This document shows positions 45,060 to 54,471 of a stretch of 64,000 bases of DNA, one piece after another (within the stretch, counting starts at the first letter, position 1; each line of letters opens with the position of its first letter). The position numbers and the translations under genes are program-made. The stretch lies in contig OZ242192.1 in assembly GCA_965205955.1 (NCBI GenBank), forward strand, positions 1-64,000, read 5' to 3'. The notes beneath the pieces are model-generated. The model saw nothing but the letters and a program-made list of their open reading frames with translations. It ran no database searches and was not told where the DNA came from. This DNA is from G965202915 sp965205955 (GTDB taxonomy: Bacteria > Pseudomonadota > Gammaproteobacteria > Eutrophobiales > Eutrophobiaceae).

Positions 45060-46364
45060 ATGGTAATGAAAATTTTTGCCGGAATTGTTGTTGTTTCGCT
45101 CTTTATCGGCGTCCGCCCGGCTTATGCGGCGTTGGATATCCGTATCACCCAGGGAGTTGAACAGGCGCTGCCTATCGCCATTGTGCCATTTTCCCTGTCT
45201 CAGCCGGGCAGCCCCGCGCCCGTCAATTTGGCCGGGATTATCGCCGATGATCTGACCCGCAGCGGTCGTTTTAATGTGATGGATGAAGGCGACTTGCCAC
45301 AGCGTCCAAATCGCTTCGAGGCAATACAGTTTGGCGACTGGCGCAAACTGGGCATGGAGAACCTGCTTATCGGCGCATTGAACCGGACTGCCGATGGTGA
45401 TTATGAGGTTTCATTCAGATTGGTTGATGTGTATAGGGAAAAGCAGATTGCCGGGCTGAGAATACGCACCAGAAGCAATCAATTACGGCGCACCGCCCAC
45501 CAGATTGCCGATATTGTTTTTGAAGAACTTACCGATATCAAAGGCGTATTCGCAACCCGTATCGCATACATTACCGTCAAAAAACTATCCGGCCAGGAGA
45601 TATACGCGCTGCAAATCTCCGACTCGGACGGCTATAACCCGCAGATCCTGCTCGAATCCACCGAGCCCTTGCTATCGCCCGCATGGTCCCCGGACGGAAA
45701 AAGACTGGCTTATGTCTCATTCGAGAATAAAAATTCGGCCATCTATGTGCAGGACATTATTTCCGGCATGCGTAGCAAGGTTGCGGCAAATTCAGGGATA
45801 AACAGTGCGCCGTCATGGTCTCCAGACGGCTCCCGTCTGGCAATGACCCTGTCCAAGGACGGCAACCCGGAAGTGTACGTGCTGTATCTGGACAACAAAT
45901 TGCTCCAGCGTATTACCAATAATCCCGCTATCGATACCGAACCTGCCTGGTCGGTGGATGGTGAGCGTTTGGTATTCACCTCCGACCGTGGCGGCAGTCC
46001 GCAGATCTATGAAACAGAGGTAAGCGGCCGCAACGTAAAGAGGCTGACCTTTGAAGGCGGCTACAATGCGCGTCCTTCCTATTCGCCGGATGGCAAATAT
46101 CTTGTCATGGTGCATGGGGTAGAAGGCGCATATCGTATTGCGATTCTGGACGTGCGCAGCCACCATGTCTCGGTTTTAACCGGATCACAACTGGATGAAT
46201 CCCCCAGTTTTTCTCCAAACGGGAATATGATCATATATGCAACCGCTGATTCACACGGCACCGGGCTTGCCGCAGTATCCGTTGACGGCAGCATACAGCA
46301 GCAGTTCAGCCGGCAGGATGAAGAAGTGCGGGAACCTTCCTGGGGGCCTTTGCTGAGCCGGTAA
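45060..46364 (+). CDS. tolB: Tol-Pal system beta-propeller protein
   Basis: 434 residues with signal peptide (cleaved near YAALDI). An N-terminal alpha/beta domain, then a six-blade propeller with repeated WSPDGKRLAY and PSWSPDGSRLA motifs. TolB links Pal to TolA and keeps the outer membrane tied to the cell wall during division. GGGAGA lies ~8 nt before the ATG. First gene of the tolB-pal-cpoB-queE-queC run. tolQRA are not seen upstream in the window. Confidence 0.97.
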   Translation: MVMKIFAGIVVVSLFIGVRPAYAALDIRITQGVEQALPIAIVPFSLSQPGSPAPVNLAGIIADDLTRSGRFNVMDEGDLPQRPNRFEAIQFGDWRKLGMENLLIGALNRTADGDYEVSFRLVDVYREKQIAGLRIRTRSNQLRRTAHQIADIVFEELTDIKGVFATRIAYITVKKLSGQEIYALQISDSDGYNPQILLESTEPLLSPAWSPDGKRLAYVSFENKNSAIYVQDIISGMRSKVAANSGINSAPSWSPDGSRLAMTLSKDGNPEVYVLYLDNKLLQRITNNPAIDTEPAWSVDGERLVFTSDRGGSPQIYETEVSGRNVKRLTFEGGYNARPSYSPDGKYLVMVHGVEGAYRIAILDVRSHHVSVLTGSQLDESPSFSPNGNMIIYATADSHGTGLAAVSVDGSIQQQFSRQDEEVREPSWGPLLSR

Positions 46365-46445
46365 ATTTTAATTTTCCGCTAATCACTCATAATGTTATTC
46401 TGTTAGCCAGTTATATTAGATACCAGATCCTAAATGGAGGAGATG

Positions 46446-46976
46446 ATGACAATCAGAAGTGTACTGATAGTATTTACCGCCGCGCTGCTGTTCGGTTGTG
46501 CGACAGAGAAAAAAAAGGAGCCGGCTGTAGAGGAGCGCAGCAATGAGCAGATAGCGGCAACCGAAGAGGACAGCGGCGCACAAACCTTTGGAGCAGGGGA
46601 GGAAGATGCCTCTTCCATTGGAACCCTGGATGAGTTGAAAAAAAATGAATTATCCGTTCGGGTATTCTACTTTGAATACGATAGCAGCACTATTCGTGCC
46701 GAATATCGTCCGGCTATTGCAGCGCATGCCGAGTATCTGGCTGCCAATTCCAAGGTCTCTGTTACCCTGGAAGGCCATGCGGACGAACGGGGTTCGCGTG
46801 AATATAATCTGGCATTGGGCGAGCTCCGGGCACAATCGGTCAAACGGCAGATGGTACTGCTGGGCGCCTCTTCCGGCCAGATCAAACTACTGAGTTACGG
46901 CGAGGAACGTCCCGCAGTTGGCGGCCATGATGAAGGATCCTGGCAGCAGAATCGTCGGGTAGAAATTCTGTACTAG
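46446..46976 (+). CDS. pal: Peptidoglycan-associated lipoprotein
   Basis: About 176 residues from the ATG at 46446, which follows GGAGGA; earlier ATGs at 46434 and 46443 overlap that ribosome site. The lipobox LLFGC is followed by a charged linker and an OmpA-like peptidoglycan-binding domain with LEGHADERGSREYNLALGE, the family signature. It anchors the outer membrane to peptidoglycan. Confidence 0.97.
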   Translation: MTIRSVLIVFTAALLFGCATEKKKEPAVEERSNEQIAATEEDSGAQTFGAGEEDASSIGTLDELKKNELSVRVFYFEYDSSTIRAEYRPAIAAHAEYLAANSKVSVTLEGHADERGSREYNLALGELRAQSVKRQMVLLGASSGQIKLLSYGEERPAVGGHDEGSWQQNRRVEILY

Positions 46977-46988
46977 GATGTATTTGCC

Positions 46989-47903
46989 GTGATCACGGTT
47001 CGCAATATATGCTGTGCGGCGCTGTTGGCATTGCCCGGTTTTCAACCGGCAAATGCCGGCAATACAGGGGCGCCCGTGAGCGAGGCGTTCAGCATGGAGG
47101 ATATCAACCGGCGCGTCGATACCATGGAGCGCCTCCTGCAAAGTCAGGGATTGCTGGACATACTGCAATCGGTGGAACAAATTCAAACTGAACTAAGCAA
47201 GTTGCGCGGCGAAATAGAAGTACAGACGCACACCTTGCAGCAAGTGCAACAGAAACAGCGCGACCTGTATCGTGACCTTGATAATCGTCTGCGCAGATTG
47301 GAAGAAAAAAGCGCGCAAACAGTTGTTCCGCCAGCACCGCCGCCGTTGCCCACTGTGGATGCGCCGGAAATATCCGCTCCTGTGACAGAAGATATCGCCG
47401 ACACCGAGCCTGTGATCAACGTCGAGACTATTTCAAATACAATCGATCCGGGGCAGACTGTGAAGGAGAAGCAGCCGGTCGCGGCACCCGCGCCGACGGA
47501 GACAGGCCTTAGCCCGGTCGAAATTCAGGCCAGGTATCAGGGCGCATTTAAACTATTGCGTGAAGCGCGATATACCCAGGCGGAAAAGGCCTTCAGCGAA
47601 TTTTTGCGCGATTATCCTGACAGCCAGTATTCGGATAATGCTCAATTCTGGCTGGGTGAAACCAATTTTGTAATGCAACAGTATCAGGGTGCGCTTGCGG
47701 CCTATGAAAAACTTCTGCAAGACTATCCTGAGAGTAAAAAAGTCGCTCAAGCCCTGTTGAAAATTGGCTATAGCCATTATGAATTGGGCGATCTTGCCAA
47801 GGCCCGAACCTACCTGAAAAGCGTGATTGAAAAATACCCCGGAACAACCGCCGGGCGTTTTGCCGCCGACCGATTGAAAGAGATAGATGCCGCTGCACAA
47901 TAA
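46989..47903 (+). CDS. cpoB: Cell division coordinator CpoB (YbgF)
   Basis: 304 residues from a GTG at 46989, with a signal peptide ending ANAGNT. A coiled-coil trimerisation stretch (about 40-110) and a proline-rich linker are followed by a C-terminal tetratricopeptide domain with AEKAFSEFLRDYPDSQYSDNA-type repeats. It coordinates outer-membrane constriction with wall synthesis together with Tol-Pal. It begins 12 bp after pal. Confidence 0.95.
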   Translation: MITVRNICCAALLALPGFQPANAGNTGAPVSEAFSMEDINRRVDTMERLLQSQGLLDILQSVEQIQTELSKLRGEIEVQTHTLQQVQQKQRDLYRDLDNRLRRLEEKSAQTVVPPAPPPLPTVDAPEISAPVTEDIADTEPVINVETISNTIDPGQTVKEKQPVAAPAPTETGLSPVEIQARYQGAFKLLREARYTQAEKAFSEFLRDYPDSQYSDNAQFWLGETNFVMQQYQGALAAYEKLLQDYPESKKVAQALLKIGYSHYELGDLAKARTYLKSVIEKYPGTTAGRFAADRLKEIDAAAQ

Positions 47904-47926
47904 ATGATTGGGGTTTATTTTAATTG

Positions 47927-48598
47927 ATGCGCTCAAGGCCCGGCAAACAACAAAATGATCTTGTCCTCCGCGTCAATGAAATTTTTCACTCTATACAGGG
48001 CGAATCTCTGAAGGTGGGATTGCCGTCCGTCTTCATTCGCTTGACCGGATGTCCGTTGCGCTGCAAATACTGTGATACCGCCTATGCATTCTATAGCGGT
48101 GAAAGCGCCAGCATAGACCGGATCCTGGAGCAAATTGCCGCATACCGCACGCGGCACGTCACGGTCACCGGCGGGGAGCCTTTAGCGCAGAAAAATTGTA
48201 TTCCCCTGCTAAGCCGTTTATGCGATGAGGGTTTTCATGTATCACTGGAAACCAGCGGCGCTATCGGACTGGAGCGAGTCGATCCCCGTGTAATGAAAAT
48301 CGTCGATATCAAAACCCCCGGATCCGGTGAAAGCGGCAGAAACAAACTGGATATTCTTGATGATATTGATGCAAGGGATCAGATCAAGTTTGTGATTTGT
48401 GACCGCAACGATTATCAATGGTCGGTGCAAACCATGAATGAATATCATATGGCTGATCGCTGTGAGGTACTGTTTTCCCCTTCCTATGAACAGTTGGATC
48501 CCGCGACACTGGCGGAATGGATCCTGGAGGATGGGCTGCCGGTACGATTGCAACTGCAAATTCACAAGATCCTCTGGGGCGATGTCCCTGGCCGCTAA
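47927..48598 (+). CDS. queE: 7-carboxy-7-deazaguanine synthase
   Basis: 223 residues from the ATG at 47927. Radical SAM enzyme of queuosine synthesis that makes 7-carboxy-7-deazaguanine from CPH4. Family features: EIFHSIQGES near the start, cluster motif CPLRCKYCDTAYA (CxxxCxxC) and VTVTGGEPLAQ. It sits between cpoB and queC, the usual gammaproteobacterial order. Confidence 0.95.
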   Translation: MRSRPGKQQNDLVLRVNEIFHSIQGESLKVGLPSVFIRLTGCPLRCKYCDTAYAFYSGESASIDRILEQIAAYRTRHVTVTGGEPLAQKNCIPLLSRLCDEGFHVSLETSGAIGLERVDPRVMKIVDIKTPGSGESGRNKLDILDDIDARDQIKFVICDRNDYQWSVQTMNEYHMADRCEVLFSPSYEQLDPATLAEWILEDGLPVRLQLQIHKILWGDVPGR

Positions 48599-48636
48599 AG
48601 CGGCGGCAATTCATACGGTCAATGCCGTAAATAATC

Positions 48637-49314
48637 ATGAAAAAAGCGGTTGTATTAGTTTCGGGCGGACTGGATTCGGCCACCACCCTTGCCATTGCCG
48701 GGAACAAAAAATTTGAATGCCATGCCCTGAGTTTTGACTATGGCCAGCGCCATATAGCCGAGCTCGATGCGGCCAGAAAGGTTGCCGATTATTTTGCCGT
48801 CGCTGAGCATAAAATCATTACATTGGACCTGCGAGAGATTGGAGGTTCAGCGCTTACCGATTTGGATATTGCAGTCCCTGAGCAACGCTCTGATGGCATT
48901 CCCATTACCTATGTGCCGGCGCGCAATACAATTTTTTTATCTTTCGCATTGGCCTGGGCGGAGGTATTGGGCATACAGGACATCTTTATTGGCGTGAACG
49001 CCGTCGATTATTCCGGCTATCCCGACTGTAGGCCGGAGTATCTTCAAGCCTATGAAAGACTTGCAAACCTTGCCACCAGGGCCGGGGCCGAGGATAAGCG
49101 GAAGCTGACCATACATGCGCCTTTGCTGGAGCTTGGCAAGGCGGAAATAATCCGGAAGGGGGCTGAATTAAAGGTGGACTATTCCATCACCCTTTCATGC
49201 TATCAACCCGATGATGCCGGCTATGCCTGCGGAAAATGCGAATCCTGCCGTTTCAGAATCGAAGGATTTGCCGCGGCGGCCATTGCCGACCCGGCTCGCT
49301 ACCGGCAGCCCTGA
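48637..49314 (+). CDS. queC: 7-cyano-7-deazaguanine synthase
   Basis: 225 residues. ATP-using enzyme that turns 7-carboxy-7-deazaguanine into preQ0. PP-loop SGGLDSAT at the N-terminus, FDYGQRH, and a C-terminal zinc site CGKCESC with an upstream cysteine in LSCYQP. Follows queE by 38 bp. Confidence 0.96.
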   Translation: MKKAVVLVSGGLDSATTLAIAGNKKFECHALSFDYGQRHIAELDAARKVADYFAVAEHKIITLDLREIGGSALTDLDIAVPEQRSDGIPITYVPARNTIFLSFALAWAEVLGIQDIFIGVNAVDYSGYPDCRPEYLQAYERLANLATRAGAEDKRKLTIHAPLLELGKAEIIRKGAELKVDYSITLSCYQPDDAGYACGKCESCRFRIEGFAAAAIADPARYRQP

Positions 49315-49470
49315 TGTTTGGGTTGCCTGGTCGAAGCATGCTGCTACAGGTCGGCGGGAAGCATCACCCGGTTCTTTAAATTTCATTGCCAAACATGTAT
49401 CGTTTACCATGCTTGTCGGCTCCACGCGCCCTGTCCGGCAAGAAGCCGCAAACACAATAATCATGAATCA

Positions 49471-50049
49471 TTGAATCAACACACAGGAAAAATCATATGG
49501 TTTACCGGCTTATCGGGCGCAGGTAAATCCACGCTTGCACGTGCGCTTGAGCAAAAACTGCATTTTTATCCGGTGCGGACCTGCATGCTTGACGGTGACG
49601 AGCTCAGGAAGGGCCTATGCAAGGACCTGGGATTTTCCGAAGCCGATAGAATAGAAAACATTCGCCGCGTCGGCGAGATCAGCCGGTTGATGATGAATAC
49701 CGGCCTGATCGTTATCGCCGCATTTGTTTCCCCGTTCACAAAAGACCGGCGCATTGTCAGGATGCTGGCGCAACAAGGAAATTTTATCGAGATATTCTGT
49801 GATGCCCCCCTGTCTGTATGTGAGGCAAGAGACGTAAAGGGATTGTACAAGAGAGCCAGAACCGGCGAGATCCCCGAATTTACCGGTGTTTCTTCTCCAT
49901 ATCAGCGGCCGGAACATCCCGAATTGATCCTGAAAACCGGTGATCTGCCGGTCAATGAATGCATAGACATAATCATGGCGTACCTTGCGGAGAAAAAGCA
50001 CCTGCCTTCCTGCGGCGAAGACGGGAAAAATCAACCCTTGCTCAAATAG
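49471..50049 (+). CDS. cysC: Adenylylsulfate kinase
   Basis: Makes PAPS from APS. P-loop GLSGAGKST, then LDGDELRKGLCKDLGFS, ENIRRVGE and FVSPFTKDR, all typical of CysC. The start is uncertain. The frame is open back to 49318 with no ATG, and the region before HTGKIIW is not conserved. A TTG at 49471 gives 192 residues, close to the family length. There is no clear ribosome site. cysN and cysD are not nearby, so the PAPS may serve sulfated polysaccharide or be made together with unlinked genes. Confidence 0.85.
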   Translation: MNQHTGKIIWFTGLSGAGKSTLARALEQKLHFYPVRTCMLDGDELRKGLCKDLGFSEADRIENIRRVGEISRLMMNTGLIVIAAFVSPFTKDRRIVRMLAQQGNFIEIFCDAPLSVCEARDVKGLYKRARTGEIPEFTGVSSPYQRPEHPELILKTGDLPVNECIDIIMAYLAEKKHLPSCGEDGKNQPLLK

Positions 50050-50078
50050 CCGTTTCGCTGTGTGCGGCGGCATACGGT

Positions 50079-51014
50079 TTAATAAATCCTGGTGATATTG
50101 AAATCGTTTTTTTCGAGTGTTTGCAACAAACCCGTATTGCCAACCAGATGCAATGCGCCCACTGCCATAAACGTCTGCCCCTGATCGAGCCAGGGCTGCA
50201 TTCTTTCTATAATGCGTTGGTTTCTGTTGTGCAGGATTATCTGGAGAAATCTTGCAAATACCGCTTCATCATGATGCGGCTGATTGTTGAATTGATGGAT
50301 CCCGGCCAGATCACCTTGCAGATATAAATCAGTCAGGATGGCCGTATCGGAGATAATGCTGGAATGATTGCATACGGTATCCATCAAAATTTCGATTTGA
50401 TCTTCCAACGCGATGCTGTCGAGTGCGCCGAGTATTTCATCCATGGTTTCCAGCGGGTAAACATTTTTATTATGCCGCCGCGCGAATTCATATATGGACA
50501 TATCCTGGATCGGGGTATTATCCGGTTTGGGCCTGCCGATCAAGCTGAATGCAGCCCAGGGTTTCAGACGCGATAAATCCAGACTTTCCAGTTGATAATC
50601 CCGCATGATTGCCTCGAGACGGGAATAAACAGATGCGGGCAGTACTCTCCCGATGTCAGGCCCTGCAGTACCATCGAAATAAATCATTGCATTGAAAATT
50701 TGATTGGCCTCTTCATCGGGAACGGTTTCCATCAGCACATTGCGGCTATTGGCTATCGCCACTCTGACCGGCGGGGGCAGCCTGCTTACCGCACTGTCGC
50801 TGGAATGCATAGTGCCGAACAGATAATTGACGCTGTTCTGTTTTTCTATCTTCCATAACAGACCGCTTTTATACCGGAGTTCTTCAATGGCGGCCTTTCC
50901 CGCCGCCTCGATATGCCCGGTATAGCGGTCGCAGACGTCCCCGCTTTGCTCCCCTGCACGTGCCGGAGACAGTAGCAGCAGCGGACAGAAAACCAGAAAA
51001 TAGAGATTATTCAT
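50079..51014 (-). CDS. TraB/GumN (TIKI-like) family protein, exported
   Basis: 311 residues with a signal peptide (residues 1-20, ending ARAGEQ). The mature part has the YLFGTMHSSD motif near residue 65 and a second GxxH-like motif FMAVGALHLVG near the end; both are conserved in this family, which includes the metalloprotease TIKI. The role in bacteria is not established. Confidence 0.85.
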   Translation of the reverse strand: MNNLYFLVFCPLLLLSPARAGEQSGDVCDRYTGHIEAAGKAAIEELRYKSGLLWKIEKQNSVNYLFGTMHSSDSAVSRLPPPVRVAIANSRNVLMETVPDEEANQIFNAMIYFDGTAGPDIGRVLPASVYSRLEAIMRDYQLESLDLSRLKPWAAFSLIGRPKPDNTPIQDMSIYEFARRHNKNVYPLETMDEILGALDSIALEDQIEILMDTVCNHSSIISDTAILTDLYLQGDLAGIHQFNNQPHHDEAVFARFLQIILHNRNQRIIERMQPWLDQGQTFMAVGALHLVGNTGLLQTLEKNDFNITRIY

Positions 51015-51114
51015 CCGGCAGTATATATTTAAATGATGTCATCAGATAAAATTAACCTGCTGTGCAAACATTGATTATAATGTGGCTATTCAAGTTAGCC
51101 CAATCTCTCGGAAA

Positions 51115-52368
51115 ATGAAAATACTCATCATTGATGATTCCGCCGATTTTCGCTCCCTGCTCCGTCTGCATATCAACAAGGGGCTGAAGAATGCCGGGGA
51201 GGTCGAGATTGTCGAATACGATTTCGATCGACTCGGCAAACCCGCAGATGATTATAACTGGCCGCAATATGATGTCTTATTTCTCGATTATAAATTAGGC
51301 CCCGATGAAGACGGGCTTCAATGGTTGAAGGAGTTCAAAGGCAAACCCGGTTTCCCGCCCACCATTATATTGACTGCCGAGGGCGATGAATATGTCGCGG
51401 TAAAATCAATCAAGCTGGGTGCCGCGGACTATGTCAACAAGGTCGATATCTCTCCGACAAAAATTGCGGAAATGATTGATGAAGCGCTCCAGTTCTCCCG
51501 CGAGTCCACCGCCACTCAGGAGCGCAGTATTCAGAATGCGGTCCAAATAATAGAAGATATTGGCACTATTACCGAGGGTGAGAAGGAGATCGGGTACAAA
51601 TTTGTCAGGATGATAGGAGAAGGGGCCATGTCCAAGGTATATCTGGCCGAACGAGTTCGGGATAAATCCACTGTTGTTTTGAAGATGCTCGATCTGGAGC
51701 ATATCAAGGAAGAAGAACTGGTGCGGCGCTTCATTCAGGAAGCGGAGCTCATTTCCAAACTGCACTCCCCCTTTATTGTCAGGATAGACGAATATGAGAT
51801 GAGCAGCAGATACGGTTTTATCGCAATGGAATTTTTCTCTCGCGGCGATCTGAAACAACGTATGCAAATGGGGCTGGATCAGGAAACGGCAATTATATAT
51901 ACCACGCATATCGCCTATGGGCTCGATCAGGTGCATAACATAGGCATAGTGCATCGTGACTTAAAACCCGCCAATGTCATGTTCAGGGGAGACGGGAGTC
52001 TCGCGCTGGCGGATTTTGGCATATCGAAAGACCTTGCCAGCAACACTGGTGATATTACAGAATTGGGGCAGGTTTTAGGCACACCCCATTACATGAGCCC
52101 GGAGCAGGGGCAGGGGCATCCGGTGGACACACGCGCCGATTTATACAGTGCCGGCATATTATTTTACGAATTGTTGACCGGCGAAAAAGCCTATTATGCG
52201 GAAACGGCGGCGGCGTTGATACATCAGCATATCTATGCCGATATACCCAGATTGCCGGATGATCTTTTGCAATATCAGGACATTATTCACATGACGATGG
52301 CAAAGGACCCGGACGACCGTTTCCAAACCGCCCAGGAACTCATCCAGGCCCTGGAGTATTTTCAATAA
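51115..52368 (+). CDS. Receiver domain - serine/threonine kinase fusion
   Basis: 417 residues from the ATG at 51115. A response-regulator receiver (residues 1-130) has ILIIDDSADF, the phospho-acceptor Asp in VLFLDYKLG, and IILTAEG. A eukaryotic-like kinase follows (about 170-415) with glycine loop GEGAMSKVYLAE, invariant Lys in VVLKML, catalytic HRDLKPANVMF, ADFGISKD and a GTPHYMSPEQ activation segment. No membrane segment is present. A phosphorelay could thus switch a soluble Ser/Thr kinase; the partner histidine kinase is not adjacent. Confidence 0.93.
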   Translation: MKILIIDDSADFRSLLRLHINKGLKNAGEVEIVEYDFDRLGKPADDYNWPQYDVLFLDYKLGPDEDGLQWLKEFKGKPGFPPTIILTAEGDEYVAVKSIKLGAADYVNKVDISPTKIAEMIDEALQFSRESTATQERSIQNAVQIIEDIGTITEGEKEIGYKFVRMIGEGAMSKVYLAERVRDKSTVVLKMLDLEHIKEEELVRRFIQEAELISKLHSPFIVRIDEYEMSSRYGFIAMEFFSRGDLKQRMQMGLDQETAIIYTTHIAYGLDQVHNIGIVHRDLKPANVMFRGDGSLALADFGISKDLASNTGDITELGQVLGTPHYMSPEQGQGHPVDTRADLYSAGILFYELLTGEKAYYAETAAALIHQHIYADIPRLPDDLLQYQDIIHMTMAKDPDDRFQTAQELIQALEYFQ

Positions 52369-52484
52369 ATCATTGCCGCGCTTTGTAGTGCAAGCCGCCG
52401 TGCAAGAATAATCAAGCAAGGCAGCCATGCTGGCCCGTGCCAGCGGATTGACGCCCTGGCAGCGGGCGACCGGATCCGATGCGG

Positions 52485-53435
52485 CTATTGATGAATAGCC
52501 ACTCCCCAGGGAAATGCTCCGACGCTAATAGTCTTGATATTCGTATTGCTGGCGGTATCGATCACCGAAACCGTGCCGCTGACGCCGTCGGTGCTGAATA
52601 TCCTGCTGCCGTCCTTGCTCATGCCCAGACCCCAGACCCGTTTTCCCACCGGTATGGCCGTTCTCATTTCCATCGAATCCGCGTCGAGAACCAGCACGCT
52701 GTTTGAACGTCCGCCGGCAACGTACAGGGTTTTTTCATCCTGGCTCAGCAGCACGTCCTTCGGTTTCGCTTTCTTATCGGGCAGCGCCCCCCGTGCCAGG
52801 ATTTTGTGCGTCTCCATATCGACCTTTACCACCTCGCCGCTAATCTCGGAAGTGGAGTAGGCAACCTTGCCATCCTGGGTAAACGTTGCCGCGCGCGGAC
52901 GGGCGCCGACCAGAATATTGGCCACAATAATATGTTCGGGCACGCTGATCACATGCAGCATATTGGTGGACTCGCTGGTGACGATGACCTTGGAGCCGTC
53001 CGGTGATATAGCCACCCCCTCCGGCTCGAGACCGACCGGAATTACCGCAAGCTGCTCTCCCGTTTTCGGGTTATATACGCTGGCCGTGGCATAGTCTTCA
53101 TTGGAGATATAGATATTGCCGTTGGGGTGAACTGCAAAGGTCTCCGGATCCGAACCAGCCTCGAATTTGCGCAGCACCTCGAGTGTGACCGGATCGAAAA
53201 CCGCAATGGCATTCTCCTCACTGATGGCCACGTAGACCTCACTGCCATCGGGAGAGATCCCGATCCCGCGCGGACGTGCGCCGATTTCAAACTCCTTCTC
53301 TACTTCAAGCGTTTCACCGTTGATTACCGAAACGCTGTCGGCCTTTTCATTGGTGATAAATATCCTGCCGGTAGGCGCCGCATTTGATTGCAGCGAAAAC
53401 AGGCAGATAAGTACTAATACGAAACGGTATTTCAT
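52485..53435 (-). CDS. Exported YVTN-type beta-propeller (PQQ-catabolism-associated type)
   Basis: 316 residues with signal peptide (ends QSNAAPTG). Seven-fold repeats of the form GIGISPDGSEVYV and VLVLDADSM, typical of YVTN propellers and close to the TIGR03866 group found beside PQQ-dependent alcohol oxidation genes. It is followed (18 bp) by no gene on this strand; the upstream neighbour is the binding-protein gene. No PQQ dehydrogenase is in the window, so that link is not proven. Confidence 0.8.
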   Translation of the reverse strand: MKYRFVLVLICLFSLQSNAAPTGRIFITNEKADSVSVINGETLEVEKEFEIGARPRGIGISPDGSEVYVAISEENAIAVFDPVTLEVLRKFEAGSDPETFAVHPNGNIYISNEDYATASVYNPKTGEQLAVIPVGLEPEGVAISPDGSKVIVTSESTNMLHVISVPEHIIVANILVGARPRAATFTQDGKVAYSTSEISGEVVKVDMETHKILARGALPDKKAKPKDVLLSQDEKTLYVAGGRSNSVLVLDADSMEMRTAIPVGKRVWGLGMSKDGSRIFSTDGVSGTVSVIDTASNTNIKTISVGAFPWGVAIHQ

Positions 53436-53453
53436 TATTGCAGTACTCCCACT

Positions 53454-54263
53454 TTATTTTTCACAATTCAGCAAACCAAGGCTGTCCAGTCCCGGCGGCC
53501 TGGCAATGCCCCGGACCGGCGCCTCCCCGACCAGAACATTATTTTCAACCAGCAACAGCAATTGCCTCAGCTGACCGGTTATTCGAAAATTCATGCTACT
53601 CCCTTTCTGACCATCGAAGGACAGCCTGGTTCTCAGATACTCCAGCATATCCTCCGCCCGGGTAATGGACTCTCTGGCCACCGTATCCGAGGTCATCTTT
53701 ATTGCCGCCCAACCCGCCCAGGCATAATCATCCATCGCCGCTCCCTGATTCTTCAGGAAGCGCTTGTTCAAATCACGCGCCGCAAATTTTACGAAATCCG
53801 GGTGCCAGGCCTGCGCCGTCGCCGAAGAACCGGGGTTTTTCTGGTGCCACTGTGCAGCCGCATCATCCAACATTTTCCGGCTGGGGATGATATGCAGCAG
53901 ATTTCTGCGGCAAGCGGCCCTGAGTGAAGGATCCTGCACGGACAGATTGAACACCGGCGTGTTCGGATACATATTCCCGATTGCGCTCAGCTGATCGGTA
54001 TCGCCCGCCGTCAATATCCCGATAAACTTCGATAGATCCCGCTGCCGCCATTCCTCAGCCGCCAGCACGTCCAGAGTATAATCCCGCCCCAGAAACCGGC
54101 CCTGCAAATTGGCCTCGGTCAGTCCCTGGCGCGCGCCCAGAAACGCGGGATCCGTTTCGCCGCCTATATAGGCAAAATGTATGGTTGCCGGCTCGGCATA
54201 ACAATAACCGCATAGTGAAATGCCCGATAGCAGCGTCAATAATAATGCAGATTTGTTATTCAT
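53454..54263 (-). CDS. Periplasmic binding-protein-like protein (PQQ-associated type)
   Basis: 269 residues from the ATG at 54263; an earlier codon at 54296 adds 11 residues before the signal. Signal peptide ends CYAEPA. The mature part starts with HFAYIGGETDPAF like a Type 1 periplasmic binding protein, but it is shorter than usual amino-acid binding proteins. It resembles the TIGR03863 group that travels with the propeller downstream; the two are 18 bp apart and probably one operon. Ligand unknown. Confidence 0.7.
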   Translation of the reverse strand: MNNKSALLLTLLSGISLCGYCYAEPATIHFAYIGGETDPAFLGARQGLTEANLQGRFLGRDYTLDVLAAEEWRQRDLSKFIGILTAGDTDQLSAIGNMYPNTPVFNLSVQDPSLRAACRRNLLHIIPSRKMLDDAAAQWHQKNPGSSATAQAWHPDFVKFAARDLNKRFLKNQGAAMDDYAWAGWAAIKMTSDTVARESITRAEDMLEYLRTRLSFDGQKGSSMNFRITGQLRQLLLLVENNVLVGEAPVRGIARPPGLDSLGLLNCEK

Positions 54264-54422
54264 GGTGTCTGAAAAATTCCCGCTAAGGTATTGCATCGAT
54301 TTTTTTGTTGCATGCCCAATAATTCTATGCCAGGATCAATACTGCTATTTTAGTTAGCCTTATGGCATGAATGCAAGAGAAGATTTTGTCATTTTAGGTT
54401 ATCATTTCCGAGCTTGCAGGGA

Positions 54423-54452
54423 TTGACCGGAAACAACTTCCGTATTATAACG
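54423..54452 (+). promoter_or_regulatory. Candidate sigma-70 promoter of the aor operon
   Basis: TTGACC (54423-54428), 18-nt spacer, TATAAC (54447-54452), with the related hexamer TTATAA overlapping at 54445. The start would be near 54459, leaving a very short leader with a strong AAGGAGG site before the ATG at 54472. No room remains for a molybdenum-cofactor riboswitch. Confidence 0.45.
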
Positions 54453-54471
54453 GGAAGAAGGAGGATTACTT

